Source of the DNA: Actinomycetospora cinnamomea
GTDB lineage: Bacteria; Actinomycetota; Actinomycetes; Mycobacteriales; Pseudonocardiaceae
Assembly: GCF_003096675.1 (NCBI RefSeq)
Contig: NZ_QEKW01000010.1
Coordinates: forward strand, 62,001 to 126,000
Length of the DNA stretch: 64,000 nucleotides
Direction of reading: 5' to 3'
Below are positions 35,528 to 44,924 of the stretch, piece by piece (position 1 is the first letter of the stretch; each line of letters begins with the position of its first letter). The position numbers and the translations under genes were made by a program. A model generated the notes under the pieces. It was not told where the DNA came from and did not search any database. It was given only the letters and a program-made list of their open reading frames with translations.

Positions 35528-37471
35528 TCAGGTGGTGGCGGGCGTCACCGCCGTGCGCCGCTGCAGGAAGGCGGGGACGCGCTCGGTCACGTCCCGCTGT
35601 GCTGCGGCGAGCCCGGCCCGGGTGCCGCCGAACGCGATGCCGCCGGTCCAGGGCGCATCGGTGGGGAACGTGCCGAGCCGGATCAGGTGGCCGGCGCCCC
35701 GGTAGTGCAGGTGCTGGTCGTCGTCGCGGTGCCGGCGTGCGAGCAGGGCGTCGGCCATCGGTCCCGACGGCCAGAGCTGGTCGTCGTCACCGGACACGCA
35801 CAGGATCGGGCACGGGACGCGCTCGGACGGGATCGCGGCGGCGCCGACACCGCGCGCGAGCCCGGCCTCGTAGGCCGGCCGCAGGCGCAGCAGCGACGGG
35901 CGGTGGGCGGCGGTGTCGCGCCGGACGCTCCAGTCGTTGCGGACGATCTGGGGCATGAGCGCGCCGCTGGGCAGCGGCTGCCAGGGCAGGGGCGTCCCGC
36001 CGCGGGCCCAGGACGCGGTGTCGGGCACCTCGCCGCCCCCGCCGACGGCCTGCCAGGTCACGCTGCTGGGGCTGACGAGGACGAGGGCCGACAGGCGCGG
36101 TCCCAGCCCCGCGGCCGCGGCTGCCAGCAGCCCCTCCGACCCCCGCGAGACGGCCATGGCCGCGACCCGGGACCGGTCGACCGCGGCGTGCCCGGCGAGC
36201 AGGTCCAGGGCGGTGGCGAAGCGTTCGAGCGGGACCTCCTCGATCGCCTCCCCGATCGACCCCGCGCCCTGCGGCTCGGGGATCCAGGGCGCGGCGAGCG
36301 CCACGAAACCTCGCGAGGCGAGGAGCGCGGCGTGCGCGAACTGCGAGTCCGACCCGCCCTCCGAGCCGCCGAAGCACGCGACCGCGGGCAGCCCGCTGCC
36401 CCCGCCCGGCGGCAGCACCAGCGTCCCGCGCAGGCCGCCGACGTCGACCGAGGTCGGCTCCACCCCGTCCGCGGCCGTCCGCCGGGTCGCTGTGCGGCGC
36501 GCCGACCGCGTCCCCGAGCGGGCGGTCAGCGTCACCCGCCACGGGTCGACGGGCGGGACGAACAGGTCGGGCACGGCGCCCTCGGCGCCGAAGCGCATGG
36601 CCCACAGCGGGGCGGCCGGGTCGGCGGCGTCCCAGTCACCCGAGGTCGGGGCGGTGGCCGCGAGGTCGAGCGCGTCGGCGGCGGGGAACGCGGCCGTCGC
36701 GCGCCAGGGTCGGCCGACGAGGTCCACGCCCTCCGCCGTGAGCTCCACCTCCTGCGTCGCGCCGCGGACGACGACGTCGAACGGCTCGTCGTGGCGGGAG
36801 TCCGCCGGCGCCTCGATCACCAGCCCCTCGGTGACGTCCGGGGCGGGCGCGGGCTGCGGGACGACGGCGGGCGCGCCGGCGGAGCGGCGGTCGACCTCCG
36901 TCGAGCGGGCGGAGAACCAGGGCGGGAACGCCCCCGAGATCACGCCGCCGATCCCCATCAGCGCGAACGGGGCGACCCAGTAGCAGAGGATCGACAGGGT
37001 GTCGTCGGCGTCGAGCAGGGTCGCGTCGCCGTCCACGACCGGCGGGATCGCCGAGAGCACCGTCATCGCGGCGAACAGGCCGGCCCAGAGCCACGTCATC
37101 GCCGTCGTGATCGCCCGGAAGCCGTCGGTGCGCGCGGTGACTGCGTCCACTGAGGCGGTCGCGTAGTCGAGGACGAACGGGCGCCGCAGGGCGAGCCCGG
37201 CCAGCACGATGAGGAGCAGCCCGGCGTTGCCCAGCGGCTGGATCCACCGCTCGAGAACGGTGTCGGGTACGACGAAGGCGACGGCGGTGAGGAGGACGAA
37301 CACCACGACGCTGCCGACGTCGAGGGTCTTCGGACGCTCGTGCCGGAGCCGGCCGACCACCACGGCGAGGGCGGCGACGGCGAGCGCGACGAGCAGCGCG
37401 GTGCGGAACGCGACGTTGCCGACCAGGATCCAGTAGACGATCCACGGGAGGAAGCCGAGGACGTAGCCCAT
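35528..37471 (-). CDS. Fusion of a multi-spanning membrane domain and a BAAT-type acyl hydrolase
   Basis: 647 residues. The N-terminal part (about 1-170) has five or six hydrophobic segments (MGYVLGFLPWIVYWILVGNV onward). A Pro/Ala linker is followed by an N-terminal BAAT-like beta domain (about 215-330), then the alpha/beta hydrolase domain (about 345-640). The latter has VACFGGSEGG, the nucleophile elbow AVSRGSEGL (serine in place of the bile-acid acyltransferase cysteine), SGDDDQLWP (acid) and GAGHLIRL (His). BAAT_C proteins act on acyl-CoA or acyl thioesters. A membrane-anchored version is unusual. ATG 37471 is used; GTG 37492 is possible. Confidence 0.82.
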   Translation of the reverse strand: MGYVLGFLPWIVYWILVGNVAFRTALLVALAVAALAVVVGRLRHERPKTLDVGSVVVFVLLTAVAFVVPDTVLERWIQPLGNAGLLLIVLAGLALRRPFVLDYATASVDAVTARTDGFRAITTAMTWLWAGLFAAMTVLSAIPPVVDGDATLLDADDTLSILCYWVAPFALMGIGGVISGAFPPWFSARSTEVDRRSAGAPAVVPQPAPAPDVTEGLVIEAPADSRHDEPFDVVVRGATQEVELTAEGVDLVGRPWRATAAFPAADALDLAATAPTSGDWDAADPAAPLWAMRFGAEGAVPDLFVPPVDPWRVTLTARSGTRSARRTATRRTAADGVEPTSVDVGGLRGTLVLPPGGGSGLPAVACFGGSEGGSDSQFAHAALLASRGFVALAAPWIPEPQGAGSIGEAIEEVPLERFATALDLLAGHAAVDRSRVAAMAVSRGSEGLLAAAAAGLGPRLSALVLVSPSSVTWQAVGGGGEVPDTASWARGGTPLPWQPLPSGALMPQIVRNDWSVRRDTAAHRPSLLRLRPAYEAGLARGVGAAAIPSERVPCPILCVSGDDDQLWPSGPMADALLARRHRDDDQHLHYRGAGHLIRLGTFPTDAPWTGGIAFGGTRAGLAAAQRDVTERVPAFLQRRTAVTPATT

Positions 37472-37512
37472 CGGGTCATCCTGGCTGGTCACGGGCCCGC
37501 GGCGCGACGGTG

Positions 37513-38328
37513 TCACCTGTCGGGTGGGTACCGGCCCGGTGCCTCGGACCCCGGGCCGCAGAACTCGCCCCCGACGAACCCGTCGGTCTCGGGATCCCCG
37601 TGCTCGCCGACCTCGGCGGCGAACACCTCGGCGTCGTCGCGCGGCCGGTAGCCGAGCTCGTGGGCGCCGGCGAGGGCCCAGCGGCGCCGAATGTTGGCCG
37701 AGACACCCCAGACGATGCGGAAGCCCGGCGACGGGCAGGTCAGGGCCGCCTCGACCAGGCGGCCGCAGTCGTCGGGCGAGAGCCACGTGGCGAGCCCCCG
37801 TCGATCGGTGGGCCGGTCACGGCACGTCCCGATCCGCAGGCACACGACGTCGAGGCCGTGCCGGTCGTGGTAGAGGCTGCCGAGCGCCTCGCCGGCGACC
37901 TTGCTCACCCCGTAGAAGGTGTCGGGCCGGGGCGGCAGGCCGTCGGGCACGGGGTCGGTGCCGGGGTGGAAGCCGACGGCGTGGTTGCTGCTGGCGAACA
38001 CGACGCGGCCGACCCCGGCGCGCCGTGCGGCCTCGAACACGGCGTAGGTGCCGTGGATGTTCACGGCGAGGACGTCGTCCCACGCCTCCTCGCCGGCGTA
38101 CCCGCCGAGGTGGACGACGGCGTCGACGGCTCGACCGTCTCCCGCGCACGCCGCGGTGACCGCGTCGAGGTCGGCGACCGATGCGGTGACGGTCTCCTCG
38201 CCCGGTGCGGGGTCGGGGACGGCGGCGACGTCGAGCAGGCGCAGCGTGCGGGCGGGGCGCGCGAGGCGGGGACGCAGGTAGCCGCCGATGCGCCCGGCGG
38301 CGCCGGTGACGAGGACGCGCTCGGACAT
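37513..38328 (-). CDS. NAD-dependent epimerase/dehydratase, uronate dehydrogenase-like
   Basis: 271 residues of the extended SDR family. The NAD-binding motif is VTGAAGRIGGYLRP, the cofactor acid lies in LLDVAA, and the catalytic Ser/Tyr/Lys are in FASSNHAVG and YGVSKVAGEALG. The stretch YHDRHGLDVVCLRIGTCRDR followed by DRRGLATWLSPDDC is typical of bacterial uronate dehydrogenases, which oxidise glucuronate or galacturonate to the aldaro-lactone. A neighbouring pathway is absent, so the substrate is a family-based guess. ATG 38328 fits the family N-terminus. It is divergent to the imu cassette. Confidence 0.85.
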   Translation of the reverse strand: MSERVLVTGAAGRIGGYLRPRLARPARTLRLLDVAAVPDPAPGEETVTASVADLDAVTAACAGDGRAVDAVVHLGGYAGEEAWDDVLAVNIHGTYAVFEAARRAGVGRVVFASSNHAVGFHPGTDPVPDGLPPRPDTFYGVSKVAGEALGSLYHDRHGLDVVCLRIGTCRDRPTDRRGLATWLSPDDCGRLVEAALTCPSPGFRIVWGVSANIRRRWALAGAHELGYRPRDDAEVFAAEVGEHGDPETDGFVGGEFCGPGSEAPGRYPPDR

Positions 38329-38423
38329 GGGTGCACCCTGCCCGACCGCCCCGACATCGTCGGGGTGACCCACGCCCGCGGGCTCGGCGACTGTCGGGGG
38401 CGTGGGTTAGCGTTCTCCTGAGT

Positions 38424-38439
38424 TCGAACACGTGTTCGA
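38424..38439. promoter_or_regulatory. LexA (SOS) box of the imuA'-imuB-dnaE2 cassette
   Basis: TCGAACACGTGTTCGA is a perfect 16-bp palindrome and an exact match to the actinobacterial/Bacillus-type LexA consensus. It lies 10 bp before the imuA' ATG and just downstream of a TAGCGT -10-like hexamer (38408-38413). LexA bound here would cover the transcription start. Confidence 0.9.
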
Positions 38440-38449
38440 GGAGGCGCTC

Positions 38450-39331
38450 ATGGGTGGTGCGTCGTCGTCGCCCGCCGGGCAGGTCCCGGCGCGGCGGTGG
38501 TCCGACCTGGGGGTCGTGCGGGCCTCCGAGCTGGGGGAGCTGCGGGGGCGGCGGGGTGCGCGCACGGTACCGCCGGCCCCGGTGGTCGAGCCGGCTGCAG
38601 TGGTCGACCCGGCCCGGCCGGAGCCTCCCCCCGACCGCGAGGGTGCGGCGGTGCTGCCGGTGGTCGGCCCGCTGGCGGAGCTCCTGCCCGCCGGCGGGCT
38701 GCGGCGCGGGTCGACGGTCGCGGTGTGCGGGTCGACGTCGCTGCTGCTCGCCGTGCTGGCCGAGGCGTCGCGGGCGGGGTCGTGGTGCGCGCTGGTGGGC
38801 CTGCCCGACCTCGGGGTCCAGGCCGCGGCCGAGGCGGGGCTCGACCTGGCGCGCACGGCGCTGGTGCCCCGCCCCGGGCCACGTCCGGCGGCGGTGGTGG
38901 CGGCGCTGGTCGACGGGGTCGACGTGGTCGTGCTCGACACCACGCTGCCGGGCGTGCGGTGGTCGGCGGGCGACCGGCAGCGGCTCGGGGCCCGGGTGCG
39001 CCAGCGCGGGGCGGTGCTGGTCCCGGTCACGGGGTCGCCGGGCACGTGGCCGGGCGCCGAGGTGGAGCTGCGCGCCGAGGGCGGCGCGTGGGCCGGGCTC
39101 GGCGGTGACGGCGCCGGCCGGTTGCGCTCGCGGCGGGTCCGCGTGCGGTGCGCGGCCCGGGGACGCCCCGGCGAGCGGGAGGCCCCGCTGCTGCTGCCGG
39201 GGCCGGCGGGGACGTGTGCGCCGGACGGGGAGCTCCCGGTCGGGGCGCCGCTCACCGGCCCGCCGGTGCCGCGGGGGCGGCCGGCGCCGGGATCAGCAGA
39301 CGTGCCCGTGCGCATCGGGGTGGCGGGGTGA
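38450..39331 (+). CDS. imuA': ImuA'-like SOS mutasome protein
   Basis: 293 residues from ATG 38450 (AGGAGG 5 bases upstream). A RecA-like core (about 75-215) has AVLPVVGPLAELLPAGGLRR. The Walker A position has degenerated to CGSTSLLL, with no Gly-Lys-Thr/Ser, and VDVVVLDTTLP resembles a Walker B strand. This matches actinobacterial ImuA', which does not need ATP hydrolysis and interacts with ImuB in damage-induced mutagenesis. The stop overlaps the ImuB start by 4 bp. It lies directly behind the LexA box. Confidence 0.85.
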   Translation: MGGASSSPAGQVPARRWSDLGVVRASELGELRGRRGARTVPPAPVVEPAAVVDPARPEPPPDREGAAVLPVVGPLAELLPAGGLRRGSTVAVCGSTSLLLAVLAEASRAGSWCALVGLPDLGVQAAAEAGLDLARTALVPRPGPRPAAVVAALVDGVDVVVLDTTLPGVRWSAGDRQRLGARVRQRGAVLVPVTGSPGTWPGAEVELRAEGGAWAGLGGDGAGRLRSRRVRVRCAARGRPGEREAPLLLPGPAGTCAPDGELPVGAPLTGPPVPRGRPAPGSADVPVRIGVAG

Positions 39332-41067
39332 GCGCGCCGACGCGGGTGCTGGCCCTGTGGTGTCCCGACTGGCCGGTGGTGGCGGGCGCGGCCGAGGCGG
39401 GCCTGCCCGCCGCGCGGCCCGCCGCGGTCCTCGCGTCGCACCGGGTGGTGGCCTGCTCGGCGACGGCGCGGGCGCAGGGCGTGCGCCGGGGGCTGCGCCG
39501 GCGCGAGGCCCAGGCCCGCTGCCCGGACCTGGCGGTGCTCGCCCGCGACCCCGAGCGCGACGCCCGCTGCTTCGAGCCGGTCGCGGCGGCGGTGGAGGAG
39601 CTGGCGCCCGGGGTGGAGGTGGTGCGTCCGGGGCTGGTGGCGCTCTCGGCGCGGGGGCCCGCGCGCTACTTCGGCGGGGAGGAGGTCGTGGCCGAGCGCC
39701 TGGTCGACCACGTCGCGGGACGCACGCGCGTCGAGTGCCAGGTCGGGGTGGCCGACGGGCTGTTCGCGGCCGGCCTGGCCGCGCGCCGGTCGCTGCTGGT
39801 GCCGCCGGGGGAGAGCCCGGCGTTCCTCGCGCCGCTGCCGGTCACCGAGCTCGAGCTCGAGCCGGGCGTCGAGCCGGACACCGCCGGCGCCGACGACGAC
39901 GCGAGCGCCGCGCGCGCCGAGCTCATCGGCCTGCTGCGTCGGCTCGGGCTCACCACGCTGGGTGCCTTCGCCGCCCTGTCGGCCACCGACGTGGCCTCGC
40001 GCTTCGACGCGGCCGCCGTCCGGGCCCACCGGCTGGCCCGGGGGCTCGACGAGCGCCCGCCGTCCCGGCGCCGGATCCCCGACGAGCTCACCGCCGAGCT
40101 GCCGCTCGACCCGCCGGTCGACCGCGTCGACGCCGCCGCCTTCGCCGCCCGCGCGCTGTCCGAGCGGCTGCACGAGGCCCTGGGCCGGGCGGGCCTGGCG
40201 TGCACGCGGCTCGGCGTGCAGGCCCGCACCACCGCCGGCGACGAGCTGGCCCGGGTGTGGCGCTGCGCCGAGCCCCTCACCCCGGCGGGCACGGCCGACC
40301 GCGTCCGCTGGCAGCTCGAGGGCTGGCTCTCCCGGCGCGGGCCCGGGTCGGGGGACGGCCGGGGGGACGGCCGGGGGGACGGCCGGGGGGACGGAGGCCT
40401 GACGGTGCTGCGCCTGGTGCCCGAGGAGGTGGTCGACGCCGGGCGGCTGCAGCTCGGGCTGTGGGGCGAGGTCGGGGTGGCCGACGAGCGGGCCGGGCGC
40501 GCGCTCGTGCGCGTCCAGGGCCTGCTCGGGCCCGGGGAGGTGCTCACGGGGGTGCCGGGTGGCGGGCGCGGCCCCGGCGAGCGGGTTCGGCTGGTGCCCT
40601 GGGGCGACGAGCGTGAGCCGGCGCTCGACCCGGCCGCGCCCTGGCCGGGGGCGCTGCCCGCGCCCTCGCCGGCCCGGGTGCCGCCCGAGCCGCTGCCGGC
40701 GAGGGTGCTCGACGCCGCCGGCGCGCCGGTGCACCGCGCGTCCCGCGGCCGGCTCTCGGCCCCGCCCGCGCACGTGGCGCTCGGCACCGACCCGGCTGCG
40801 CCCACAGCCCCCGTCCGGGCGTGGGGCGGTCCGTGGCCCGACCCCGGCCGCTGGTGGGACCCCCGGGCGGTCCCGGGCGGCAGCGTGCGCATCCAGGTCG
40901 TGTGCGCCACCGACGCCGACGAGATCGCTGCCGGCCGCGTCCCCGAGCCCGACCCGGCCGCCGACCTCGCGCCCGATCCGGTGGCCTCCGGCGCCGACGC
41001 GGTCGGGCGGGCGCTGCTGCTGGTCCACCGCGACGGCCGCTGGGCTGTGGAGGGAATCTATGACTGA
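39328..41067 (+). CDS. imuB: ImuB, catalytically inactive Y-family polymerase homologue
   Basis: 579 residues. The Y-family fold begins RVLALWCPDWPVV, where active DinB has its first catalytic acid motif. The finger/palm segment has ACSATARAQGVRRGLRRREA, and the helix-hairpin region is LLRRLGLTTLGAFAALSATDV. The metal-binding acids of true Y polymerases are not visible, as in other ImuB proteins. RLQLGLWGE (Gln375-Gly380) matches the beta-clamp motif QLPLWG of mycobacterial ImuB. ImuB acts as a hub between ImuA', DnaE2 and the sliding clamp. A 12-bp tandem repeat encoding GDGR units precedes the clamp motif. Confidence 0.9.
   Translation: MSAPTRVLALWCPDWPVVAGAAEAGLPAARPAAVLASHRVVACSATARAQGVRRGLRRREAQARCPDLAVLARDPERDARCFEPVAAAVEELAPGVEVVRPGLVALSARGPARYFGGEEVVAERLVDHVAGRTRVECQVGVADGLFAAGLAARRSLLVPPGESPAFLAPLPVTELELEPGVEPDTAGADDDASAARAELIGLLRRLGLTTLGAFAALSATDVASRFDAAAVRAHRLARGLDERPPSRRRIPDELTAELPLDPPVDRVDAAAFAARALSERLHEALGRAGLACTRLGVQARTTAGDELARVWRCAEPLTPAGTADRVRWQLEGWLSRRGPGSGDGRGDGRGDGRGDGGLTVLRLVPEEVVDAGRLQLGLWGEVGVADERAGRALVRVQGLLGPGEVLTGVPGGGRGPGERVRLVPWGDEREPALDPAAPWPGALPAPSPARVPPEPLPARVLDAAGAPVHRASRGRLSAPPAHVALGTDPAAPTAPVRAWGGPWPDPGRWWDPRAVPGGSVRIQVVCATDADEIAAGRVPEPDPAADLAPDPVASGADAVGRALLLVHRDGRWAVEGIYD
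40350..40394 (+). repeat. 12-bp tandem repeat inside imuB
   Basis: The unit GGGGGACGGCCG occurs three full times plus a partial fourth. It encodes (Gly-Asp-Gly-Arg)n at about residues 342-356, between the little-finger region and the clamp-binding motif. Unit length is a multiple of three, so copy-number changes keep the frame. Confidence 0.85.
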
Positions 41068-41333
41068 GATCGGAGTCAGCCGCGACGGAGCCGGTCGGCC
41101 GAGGCGAGGACCTACGCCCGAGATCGCATCGAGGTCGATGGCGGTGCACCGGGCTCCGACTCCTCCGACTCCTCCGACGACACGGACGCCCCTCGTCCGC
41201 GGCGACGAGAACGACGGCGGGACGACGGCGGGGCGCCGAGCCGGTGACCCGGTGGACGTCGGTCTCGACGCGATCAAGGCCATAGGTCAGTGGTCCCGAT
41301 CCGTCGGGGTCGATCCCGGAGCGGGAGGCGCCG

Positions 41334-44300
41334 ATGGGCTGGGGTAACCCGCCGGTGAGCTGGTCGGAGATGGAGCGCCTGCTGGCCGGGCACCCTTCCG
41401 ACAACCCGAGCATGCAGGGTCGGGGCAACGGGACGCGCAAGGCGATCCAAGGAGAGCCGCGAGCGCGGGGCGAGCCCCACGTCGGCCACGTCGGCCCCTG
41501 GCCCCCCGGGGACGGGGATCCGCCGGACGACTTCGTCCGCGACCCTTTGGCGTTCGACGACAGCGAGCGGACCGACGGTCCCGGCCGGATCCGCCCGCCG
41601 CGGGACGAGCAGTTCCCCGGCGACGGCGGCGACAGCCCGGCGTGGTCGCGCCACCGCACGCCCTACCGGCCGCCGGCGGGGACGCGGACGACGGGCGTCA
41701 CGGTGCCGTACGCCGAGCTGCACGTGCACTCCAACTTCAGCTTCCTCGACGGCGCGTCGCACCCCGAGGAGCTGGTCGAGGAGGCCGCGCGGCTGGGACT
41801 CGAGGCGATCGCGCTCACCGACCACGACGGCGTGTACGGCGTGGTGCGCTTCGCCGAGGCCGCGCAGGAGCTGGGGGTGCCGACGGTCTACGGCGCCGAG
41901 CTCTCGCTGGGCCTGACCGCGCCGCAGAACGGGGTGCCCGACCCCGAAGGCGACCACCTGCTGGTCCTGGCCCGCGACCCCGATGGTTACCGGGCGATCT
42001 CGCGGGCGATCACCGAGGGGCAGATGCACACCCACGGCGAGAAGGGCCGCCCGGTGTACGACCCCGAGCGGGTCGCCTCGACGCTCGGCGGGCACGTCCA
42101 GGTGCTCACGGGGTGCCGCAAGGGATCGGTGCGCCGCGCGCTCGCGACCGGCGGGGCCACCGGAGCCGCAGCCGCCGCCCGCGAGATCGACCGCCTCGTC
42201 GCGCTGTTCGGCGCGGACAACGTCGCGGTTGAGCTCACCGACCAGGGCCTGCCCGACGACACCGAGCGCAACGCGGCCCTGGCCGAGCTCGCCGGGCGCG
42301 CCGACCGCGGGCGCGGGCTGCGCACCGTGGCCACCACGAACGCGCACTACGCCACCCCCGACCGTGCGCGGCTGGCCGCGGCGCTGGGTGCCGTACGGGC
42401 GCGGCGCAGCCTCGACGACGCCGAGGGCTGGCTGCCGCCCGGCGCGGCGCACCTGCGGTCGGGGGCCGAGATGGCCGAGCGGTTCGCGCGCCACCCCGAG
42501 GCGGTCGCCCACGCGGCGCGGCTGGGACGCGAGTGCGCCTTCGGCCTCGAGCTGCTGGCGCCCGAGCTGCCGCCGTTCGCGGTGCCCGAGGGCGAGACCG
42601 AGGCGAGCTGGCTGCGGCGGCTGACGTGGATGGGCGCGGCGGTGCGCTACGGCGACCGGATGCGCTCGCCGCGGGCCTACGAGGTGATCGACCACGAGCT
42701 GGACGTCATCGAGCGGCAGGGTTTCCCCGGCTACTTCCTCATCGTCGCCGACATCGTGCGGTTCTGCGACGACCACGACATCTACTGCCAGGGCCGGGGC
42801 TCGGCGGCCAACTCCGCGGTGTGCTTCGCGCTCGGCATCACCCACGTCGACGCCGTGGCGATGGGCCTGCTGTTCGAGCGGTTCCTCTCCCCGGAGCGCG
42901 ACGGCTACCCCGACATCGACCTCGACATCGAGTCCGACCGCCGCGAGGAGGCCATCCAGTACGTCTACGCCCGCTACGGGCGCGACCGCGCCGCCCAGGT
43001 CGCCAACGTCATCACCTACCGGCCGCGCTCGGCGGTGCGCGACGCGGCGCGGGCGCTGGGGTTCGCCCAGGGCCAGCAGGACGCCTGGAGCAAGCAGATC
43101 GACCGGTGGGGTGGGCCGGGTGGAGGGGCAGCGGAGCTGGCCGGCCAGGTCCCGGGGATGCCGGTCGCCGTCGCGAGCCTCGCCGAGCAGATCGCCGGGT
43201 TCCCGCGCCACCTCGGCATCCACTCCGGCGGCATGGTCATCTGCGACCGCCCCGTCGACCAGGTGGTGCCCGTCGAGTGGGGGCGCATGCCCGGGCGCAG
43301 CGTCATCCAGTGGGACAAGGACGACGCGGCGGCGGTCGGGCTGGTCAAGTTCGACCTGCTCGGGCTGGGAATGCTCTCGGTGCTGCACTACGCGGCCGAC
43401 CTGGTCGCCGAGCACCACGGCGTGCACGTACGCCTGCACGACCTGCAGGCCGTCGACGAGAAGGTGTTCGCGATGCTCGCCGAGGGCGACTCGGTGGGCG
43501 TGTTCCAGGTCGAGTCCCGTGCGCAGATGGCCACGCTGCCCCGCCTCAAACCGCGCGAGTTCTACGACCTCGTCGTCGAGGTGGCGCTCATCCGCCCCGG
43601 GCCCATCCAGGGCGGGTCGGTGCACCCCTACATCCGGCGGCGCAACGGGCTCGAGCGCGTCGTCTTCGACCACCCGCTCTGCGAGCCGGCGCTGGCCAAG
43701 ACGCTGGGGGTGCCGCTGTTCCAGGAGCAGCTCATGCAGCTCGCGGTGGACGTCGCCGGTTTCACGGCGGCCGAGGCCGACGAGCTGCGCCGCGCCCTGT
43801 CGGCCAAGCGCTCCAGCGAGCGGATCGAGCGGATGCGCGAGCGGTTCTACGAGGGCATGGCGGCCAACGGGATCACCGGCGACCTCGCGGACACGATCTT
43901 CAACAAGACCAAGGCGTTCGCGAACTTCGGCTTCCCCGAGAGCCACTCGATCAGCTTCGCGTCGCTGGTCTACGTCAGCGCCTGGTACAAGCTCTACTAC
44001 CCGGCGGCGTTCTGCGCGGCGCTGCTGCGCGCCCAGCCCATGGGCTTCTACTCCCCCCAGTCGCTCACGGCCGACGCCCGCCGCCACGGGGTGGTCGTGC
44101 TCGGCCCGGACGTGCAGGTCGGGGCGGACACCCCGGGCCTCGAACCCCACGCCGACAGCACCGGTGGGGTCGCCGTCCGGCTCGGGCTCGCCGAGGTCCG
44201 CGGGCTGGGCGAGGAGGTGGCCGCCCGGATCGTGGCCTGCCGGGACGGACCACAGGGCGGCACCGAGCACGGTGCCTACCGGGACGTGGCCGACCTCGCC

Positions 44301-44921
44301 CGGCGCGCCGAGCTGACCGCCGCGCAGGTCGAGGCGCTGGCCACCGCCGGGGCGCTCGGGTGCTTCGGGCTCGAGCGGCGCGAGGCGCTGTGGGCGGCCG
44401 GGGCCGCGGCCGCCGGGGTCGGGGTGGTGCGCGACGGTGTGCGCCACGACCGGCTGCCCGACACCGCGGTCGGCCTCGAGGCGCCGACGCTGCCGGGGAT
44501 GAGCGCGGTCGAGCTCACGGTCGCCGACGTGTGGGCCACCGGCCTCACCCCCGACAGCCATCCGGTGACCCACCTGCGGGCCGCCCTCGACGAGCGTGGC
44601 GCGCTGTCGGTGGCCGCGGTCGCCGGCGTCACCGAGGGCGAGCGCATCGAGGTGGGCGGGGTGGTCACCCACCGCCAGCGCCCGGCGACCGCGGGCGGCA
44701 CGACGTTCCTCAACCTCGAGGACGAGACCGGCATGCTCAACGTCGTCTGCTCCGAGGGGCTCTGGGCGCGGCACCGGGTGGTGGCGCGCACCAGCGCCGC
44801 GCTCGTCATCCGAGGCCGCGTCGAGCGGGCGCCCGACGCGTCCACGGTGGTCAACCTCATCGCCGACCGCGTCGAGCGCCTCGAGCTGCGCGTGCCCTCG
44901 AGCTCGCGGGACTTCCGCTGA
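41334..44921 (+). CDS. dnaE2: Error-prone DNA polymerase III alpha subunit DnaE2
   Basis: 1195 residues. It starts MGWGNPPVSWSEMERLL, matching mycobacterial DnaE2. A lineage-specific loop (about 30-120) precedes the PHP domain (YAELHVHSNFSFLDGASHPE, ALTDHDGVYG). The palm has CQGRGSAANSAVCF, then PDIDLDIESDRREE with the catalytic acids. VFQVESRAQMATLP and FGFPESHSISFASLVY follow. The OB-fold C-terminus is VGGVVTHRQRPATAGGTTFL with NLEDETGM. It ends SSSRDFR like M. tuberculosis DnaE2. It performs damage-induced translesion synthesis with ImuA'/ImuB. The 266 bp after imuB hold only an eight- to nine-base CTCCGACTC-type triplication near 41154-41177, with no second LexA box seen. Confidence 0.96.
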   Translation: MGWGNPPVSWSEMERLLAGHPSDNPSMQGRGNGTRKAIQGEPRARGEPHVGHVGPWPPGDGDPPDDFVRDPLAFDDSERTDGPGRIRPPRDEQFPGDGGDSPAWSRHRTPYRPPAGTRTTGVTVPYAELHVHSNFSFLDGASHPEELVEEAARLGLEAIALTDHDGVYGVVRFAEAAQELGVPTVYGAELSLGLTAPQNGVPDPEGDHLLVLARDPDGYRAISRAITEGQMHTHGEKGRPVYDPERVASTLGGHVQVLTGCRKGSVRRALATGGATGAAAAAREIDRLVALFGADNVAVELTDQGLPDDTERNAALAELAGRADRGRGLRTVATTNAHYATPDRARLAAALGAVRARRSLDDAEGWLPPGAAHLRSGAEMAERFARHPEAVAHAARLGRECAFGLELLAPELPPFAVPEGETEASWLRRLTWMGAAVRYGDRMRSPRAYEVIDHELDVIERQGFPGYFLIVADIVRFCDDHDIYCQGRGSAANSAVCFALGITHVDAVAMGLLFERFLSPERDGYPDIDLDIESDRREEAIQYVYARYGRDRAAQVANVITYRPRSAVRDAARALGFAQGQQDAWSKQIDRWGGPGGGAAELAGQVPGMPVAVASLAEQIAGFPRHLGIHSGGMVICDRPVDQVVPVEWGRMPGRSVIQWDKDDAAAVGLVKFDLLGLGMLSVLHYAADLVAEHHGVHVRLHDLQAVDEKVFAMLAEGDSVGVFQVESRAQMATLPRLKPREFYDLVVEVALIRPGPIQGGSVHPYIRRRNGLERVVFDHPLCEPALAKTLGVPLFQEQLMQLAVDVAGFTAAEADELRRALSAKRSSERIERMRERFYEGMAANGITGDLADTIFNKTKAFANFGFPESHSISFASLVYVSAWYKLYYPAAFCAALLRAQPMGFYSPQSLTADARRHGVVVLGPDVQVGADTPGLEPHADSTGGVAVRLGLAEVRGLGEEVAARIVACRDGPQGGTEHGAYRDVADLARRAELTAAQVEALATAGALGCFGLERREALWAAGAAAAGVGVVRDGVRHDRLPDTAVGLEAPTLPGMSAVELTVADVWATGLTPDSHPVTHLRAALDERGALSVAAVAGVTEGERIEVGGVVTHRQRPATAGGTTFLNLEDETGMLNVVCSEGLWARHRVVARTSAALVIRGRVERAPDASTVVNLIADRVERLELRVPSSSRDFR

Positions 44922-44924
44922 GCG

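Noticed and set aside
41274-44774. A 1166-codon minus-strand open frame
   Set aside because: It is antisense to dnaE2; its composition is that of a shadow frame and no domain is recognisable.
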